Below, piece by piece: positions 60,586 through 64,000 of a stretch of DNA of 64,000 nucleotides (its first letter is position 1; every line of letters starts with the position of its first letter). The position numbers were made by a program, and so were the translations under genes. The stretch is from FEN-1297 sp963834015 (lineage in GTDB: Bacteria > Bacteroidota > Ignavibacteria > Ignavibacteriales > Ignavibacteriaceae): assembly GCA_963834015.1 (NCBI GenBank), contig CAWIAG010000004.1, forward strand, positions 1,364,001 through 1,428,000. Reading direction: 5' to 3'. Under the pieces are notes generated by a model, which was not told the DNA's origin, made no database searches, and saw only the letters and a list, made by a program, of their open reading frames with translations.

Positions 60586-61293
60586 TTATAAATGCCAGCT
60601 TTCTCCATTTCTAAGTATAATAAGTTTTGTTTCCAATCCTGCAAGGGCTGCCCGGCGTTTAAAGCCTTCCGGGGAATGGTTTGTCCGGAGCAGGGGAGAC
60701 CGTGGTTTTATTCCCATGTGAATAGGTATTATCACCGACGGTTTCAGGTCCCGTGCAGCATGAACAGCGCTCTTCTCACCCATTGTCATTGGAACGCGAA
60801 AAGTTGTTACAGGCATAAGCGCTGCATCTATCTTAAACCTCTGCCCTATATTTTTCATAAACGGGCGGTAGTATGTATCGCCTGCAAAATAAACTGTCTT
60901 TCCTTCACTCTCTATTATATACCCGGTTGTTTTTACAATGTGCAGCGCCTGCACAGCCGTAACGGAAATTTCACCGAACTGCTTCTTCTCCCATGTTTTC
61001 ATTCCTATAACGTTTTTGCCGCCTTTTAATTTTGTCACCCATGCTGAAGATCCGGGAGCCAGTACCGGCACGTCGTTACCAAGAGACCGCAGAAACTTGC
61101 TGTCGGTATGATCCCAGTGATTATGTGAAATTAGTACAAGGTTTACATCCCTTAGTTCCTCGCGAGTCTTTGCCGGGGGAGCGATACGTGCATAAGCAAG
61201 ATTGCCCCACAACCCGAAGTATGGATCTGTAAGAATTTTCTGTCCCGCAGTTTCAATTAAAACTGTGCTGTGCCCAATCATTGTTATTTTCAT
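60586..61293 (-). CDS. Metal-dependent hydrolase of UPF0173 (metallo-beta-lactamase fold)
   Basis: 235 residues. MBL motif SHNHWDHTD, AGDTYY and HMG; opening MKITMIGHSTVLIETAGQKILTDPYF. These are the marks of the UPF0173/YtkL-like group, single-domain binuclear metallohydrolases. Physiological substrate unknown. 300 bp of repeat sequence (61294-61642) separates it from the GH94 gene. Confidence 0.88.
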   Translation of the reverse strand: MKITMIGHSTVLIETAGQKILTDPYFGLWGNLAYARIAPPAKTREELRDVNLVLISHNHWDHTDSKFLRSLGNDVPVLAPGSSAWVTKLKGGKNVIGMKTWEKKQFGEISVTAVQALHIVKTTGYIIESEGKTVYFAGDTYYRPFMKNIGQRFKIDAALMPVTTFRVPMTMGEKSAVHAARDLKPSVIIPIHMGIKPRSPLLRTNHSPEGFKRRAALAGLETKLIILRNGESWHL

Positions 61294-61375
61294 TTTAAAA
61301 ACCTCCGTTATTTCCCTTAACCTGATACTATTAAGGTTGTCAAAACATCCTATCCCGTCCCTAAACTTTTTTGAA

Positions 61376-61640
61376 GAAATAATTTAGTAATTCAGATGAA
61401 ATCCGATTTGTCTGTGTTAATCATAAAAATCATATAAATCAAAAGAATCATAGTTCAGACAATTTGCGATTCATTCTAACTTTGTAAATACAACCTGTTC
61501 CAGTCTCGTATATTCTTGAAGTAATTATTTGGTAATTCAAATAATATCCAATTTGTCTGTGTTAATCCTGAAAATCCTTTTGAGCCGGAGGCTCATCAGC
61601 CTTTGGCTGAAATCCTGAGAATCCTGGTTCAGACAATTTT
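61376..61640. repeat. Degenerate copies of the 157-bp repeat
   Basis: Two diverged tandem relatives of the 8000-8784 unit: aataatttagtaattcaga..., tctgtgttaatcataaaaat, aatcaaaagaatcatagttc and gtctgtgttaatcctgaaaa. The hairpin arm ACGGGGC...GCCCCGT is lost. A G/C-rich insertion (gagccggaggctcatcagcc) lies near 61582. As at enolase, the repeat ends with gttcagacaatt right beside the stop codon of the minus-strand gene. Confidence 0.75.
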
Positions 61641-61642
61641 AC

Positions 61643-64000
61643 TCACATCTCCACAACAACTTCATTATTCTTTTCAAATAAATCCAATGGTATTAAATTC
61701 CCGTCAACCGGCTCTCCGTTCAGAGTAATTTTCTTTACGCCTTTCTGCGATCCGTTTTTATTATGTATCGTAATATTAAAATTACTGTTCCTGAACTTCC
61801 TGTTTATTTTAATTTCCTTCCAGCCTGCCGGTATACAGGGATTTATTTTTAATCCGTAGTAATCCGGCTGAATGCCGAGTATATATTGCGCTGCCGTGTA
61901 GTATGCCCACGAAGCAGTTCCGCTTAACCACGGCAGCCGTGATGAACCGTAACGCGGACTGTATTTGCTGCATGTAAACTGGGCGTAAACATAAGGCTCT
62001 GTCTGCCTCAGTTCAGCTCTTGTATTATATGCAGAAGGCATAAACTTGCGGTAATAGTCGTACGCCTGGTCGCCCCTGCCGGTTAAAGATTCCGCAATAA
62101 TTGCCCAGCTTTGCGTATGCTGAAAAATGGATGCGTTCTCTTTCATTCCTTTATTGAAAAGCCGGGACTTAATAACCTTAGGATCTGTTTTCTCAACCGG
62201 GGGATCGTTAATCATTAATCCGTAATCCGTAGAGAGCCGGCGGTTAACTACATCCAATAATTTTTCTGATTGTTCCCTTGAAGTGTGCCCGCTTATCACC
62301 GCCCACGGCTGCGGTTCAAGAAAGATAGAAGCTTCGTCATTTTCCTTTGAACCAAACTTTAGCCCGTCAGCCCTGTAAGCGCGCAGATACCACTCTCCGT
62401 CCCATGCAAACTTTTCTAAGTTTTCATCCAGTGTTTTCAAATAGCTTTGTGCCCACTTAACTTCTTCGGGTTTATTTAATAGGTGTCCAATTTCTATATA
62501 AGTCTTCAACGCAAAACGCAATTGAAAAGCCACAAAAGTTGTTTCGCCGTCAAAGCCAAGCACAAGGCAGTCATTCCAATCGGCAGACAAGCCGCATGGA
62601 AATCCATGCTTGCCTGAATGATCAAGATTGAATTGTATTGCTCGTTTCATGTGCCCGAACACCGTGTCCTCTCCTTTATCGGCATATGGCAGTACCTTAT
62701 CAAAGAAAGTAATATCTCCCGTTTCTTTTACAAACGCGGGAATGGTATTGAAAAGCCACATGCAGTCATCGGACCGGAATTCATTATCTGCCGGCAGCTT
62801 TTCCTTTCCCGGCGTATGGGCAAAAGGCTTAACAACAGGCATAGCTCCGCCGTTGGAAACCTGGCCGGTTATCATAAGCTCAAGCCTGTCCCTTACTTCA
62901 TCCGGAATTGAATGAATAATGCCAAGCATATCCTGGACAGTATCGCGGTAGCCTAACCCGTCCCGCTCGCCGCTGTAAATCAGGCTGGCCGCACGCGACC
63001 ACGCAAAAGTCATTAAATTATTGTATGGATTCCACATGTTAAACATGCTGTTGAATTCCGCATCTGGAGTTTCCGCCGTTAACCCCTCAATTCTGGAATG
63101 CCAGTATTTTTTTACTTTTTCATATTCATCACGCACTTTAGCCGGGTCGCCTGATTCCTTCACAGCCTGCTTACCCTCAACACCCGCGGCGCCAATTCCC
63201 ATCAGCACTACCAGCTCCTTTGATTCGCCCGCCTCAAGTTCAATATCAACCTGCAAAGTGCCGCAGCCGTTATCCCCTACGGCAATTGAATTTTTACATT
63301 TGCCTTCTTCCACTACAACCGGATTTGCATAAGTACGGTACGGCCCCAGGAATATTTCCCTGTCTGTATCCCACCCTTTAACCTCAGCGCCCGTAATTGC
63401 TAAAAATGTATGGCGGCTTTGCCCGTCGTCTTCAAAATGCTCCGGCATTGACGGCATATAAACATTTGTGCCGTGGTCAATAATATTGTCCACCACATCC
63501 ATCTTCAATATATATTGCGAATACTGAAGGTTGTTCATATCCTGCGTTTGATTCCAGTTATTAGTATACTCAACGTATGTAAAGACGCCGAGTTTTCTTT
63601 TTTTATTACCTGTGTTCGTAACCTTCAACAGCCAGCATTCATACGTACGGCCTAGCGGAACAAAATAAAGCGATTCGGTTTTTATTGATGCATACTCGGA
63701 ATCTATTTTTGTATAAGCCGTGCCGTGCCGGCAAACGGATTTATAATCCTTCAGCGGTTTGCCAACGGGCTGCCAGGAGGTTGACCAGAAATCTTTACTG
63801 TCTTTATCATGTATGTAAAAATACCGCCCGGGCTGATCCATCGGGATATTATTAAATTTAAGACGCATGAACCGTCCCTGCGCAGCCGACTTATAAAAAC
63901 TGTATCCTCCCGCGTTATTTGTTATTATTGCCCCGTACTCGGTAGACCCTAAATAATTGCTCCATGATCTTGGTGTATCAGGTCGCTCAATTACATATTC
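61643..64000 (-). CDS. GH94 cellobiose/cellodextrin-type phosphorylase (N-terminus cut by window end)
   Basis: Open through the right edge at 64000 (upstream residues EYVIERPDTPRSWSNYLG continue the frame), so about 785 residues are visible and the first few are missing. GH94 marks: NNAGGYSFYKSA, PGRYFYIHDKDSKDFWSTSW, YSGERDGLGYRDTVQDMLG, SADWNDCLVLGFDG (catalytic Asp), FAWDGEWYLRAY, SWAIIAESLTGRGDQA and LPWLSGTASWAYYTAAQYILG. It splits a beta-glucoside disaccharide with phosphate to glucose-1-phosphate. Exact disaccharide (cellobiose, chitobiose, laminaribiose) is not assigned. Confidence 0.93.
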   Translation of the reverse strand, partial: EYVIERPDTPRSWSNYLGSTEYGAIITNNAGGYSFYKSAAQGRFMRLKFNNIPMDQPGRYFYIHDKDSKDFWSTSWQPVGKPLKDYKSVCRHGTAYTKIDSEYASIKTESLYFVPLGRTYECWLLKVTNTGNKKRKLGVFTYVEYTNNWNQTQDMNNLQYSQYILKMDVVDNIIDHGTNVYMPSMPEHFEDDGQSRHTFLAITGAEVKGWDTDREIFLGPYRTYANPVVVEEGKCKNSIAVGDNGCGTLQVDIELEAGESKELVVLMGIGAAGVEGKQAVKESGDPAKVRDEYEKVKKYWHSRIEGLTAETPDAEFNSMFNMWNPYNNLMTFAWSRAASLIYSGERDGLGYRDTVQDMLGIIHSIPDEVRDRLELMITGQVSNGGAMPVVKPFAHTPGKEKLPADNEFRSDDCMWLFNTIPAFVKETGDITFFDKVLPYADKGEDTVFGHMKRAIQFNLDHSGKHGFPCGLSADWNDCLVLGFDGETTFVAFQLRFALKTYIEIGHLLNKPEEVKWAQSYLKTLDENLEKFAWDGEWYLRAYRADGLKFGSKENDEASIFLEPQPWAVISGHTSREQSEKLLDVVNRRLSTDYGLMINDPPVEKTDPKVIKSRLFNKGMKENASIFQHTQSWAIIAESLTGRGDQAYDYYRKFMPSAYNTRAELRQTEPYVYAQFTCSKYSPRYGSSRLPWLSGTASWAYYTAAQYILGIQPDYYGLKINPCIPAGWKEIKINRKFRNSNFNITIHNKNGSQKGVKKITLNGEPVDGNLIPLDLFEKNNEVVVEM

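Noticed and set aside
1..64000. tRNA or rRNA genes
   Set aside because: No cloverleaf with conserved TTCGAATC-type arm or rRNA-like block was recognised by eye; a tRNAscan-SE run would settle it.

Overview
The window looks like a chromosomal segment of a low-GC member of the Bacteroidota/Chlorobiota group, most likely Ignavibacteria-like. This is inference from two secreted proteins with type IX secretion C-terminal sorting domains (YPNPFNPSTVI motif), YCF48-type repeats, LytTR two-component pairs and A+T-rich spacers. No rRNA, tRNA or CRISPR array was recognised.

Layout. 1-8 kb: signalling genes (end of a histidine kinase, REC-HDOD, REC with a degenerate HD-GYP domain, a LytS/LytTR pair, CheW next to a chemoreceptor remnant, another LytTR regulator). 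8.0-8.8 kb: five tandem 157-bp repeats. 8.8-10.9 kb: a clear fluoride riboswitch upstream of an unknown 81-residue ORF, a DUF190 gene and enolase, with no recognisable FluC/CrcB channel. 11-17.5 kb: two large type IX cargo proteins (C25 peptidase and YCF48 repeats). 18-31 kb: mixed accessory genes (phosphoesterase, GT39, serine hydrolase, GntR/DUF1648, RhuM-Fic, methyltransferase, ECF sigma/anti-sigma operon) and a decayed zone with HEPN, DUF2442 and RHS remnants.

31-60 kb is a sulfur island and the most notable part. A minus-strand operon encodes cysteine synthase, a JAB peptidase, a ThiS/MoaD-ThiF-rhodanese fusion, a family 2A encapsulin shell, its cysteine desulfurase cargo and serine acetyltransferase. 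A short leader peptide with six consecutive Cys codons precedes it. Next to it, metY (minus) lies behind two stacked regulators: a Met/Cys-rich leader peptide with terminator, then a SAM-I riboswitch with a second terminator. Divergently, a third Cys-rich leader peptide with a perfect 10-bp antiterminator precedes yezD, an outer-membrane porin, the MetQNI methionine transporter and a sulfonate-type ABC operon. Farther on are a CoA ligase, aminotransferase and four-subunit 2-oxoacid:ferredoxin oxidoreductase, bracketed by two copies of a MITE-like element, then reverse transsulfuration (cystathionine beta-synthase, cystathionine gamma-lyase type). Together the genes import organosulfur and methionine, move sulfur between Met and Cys, and liberate and probably store sulfur inside an encapsulin. 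Control appears to be by cysteine and SAM at the RNA level.

60-64 kb holds a VOC protein, a UPF0173 hydrolase and the C-terminal part of a GH94 phosphorylase. Three sulfur genes carry apparent lesions (in-frame TAG in cysE; 1-nt frameshifts in the sulfonate ABC ATPase and permease). These could be real decay or sequencing error.
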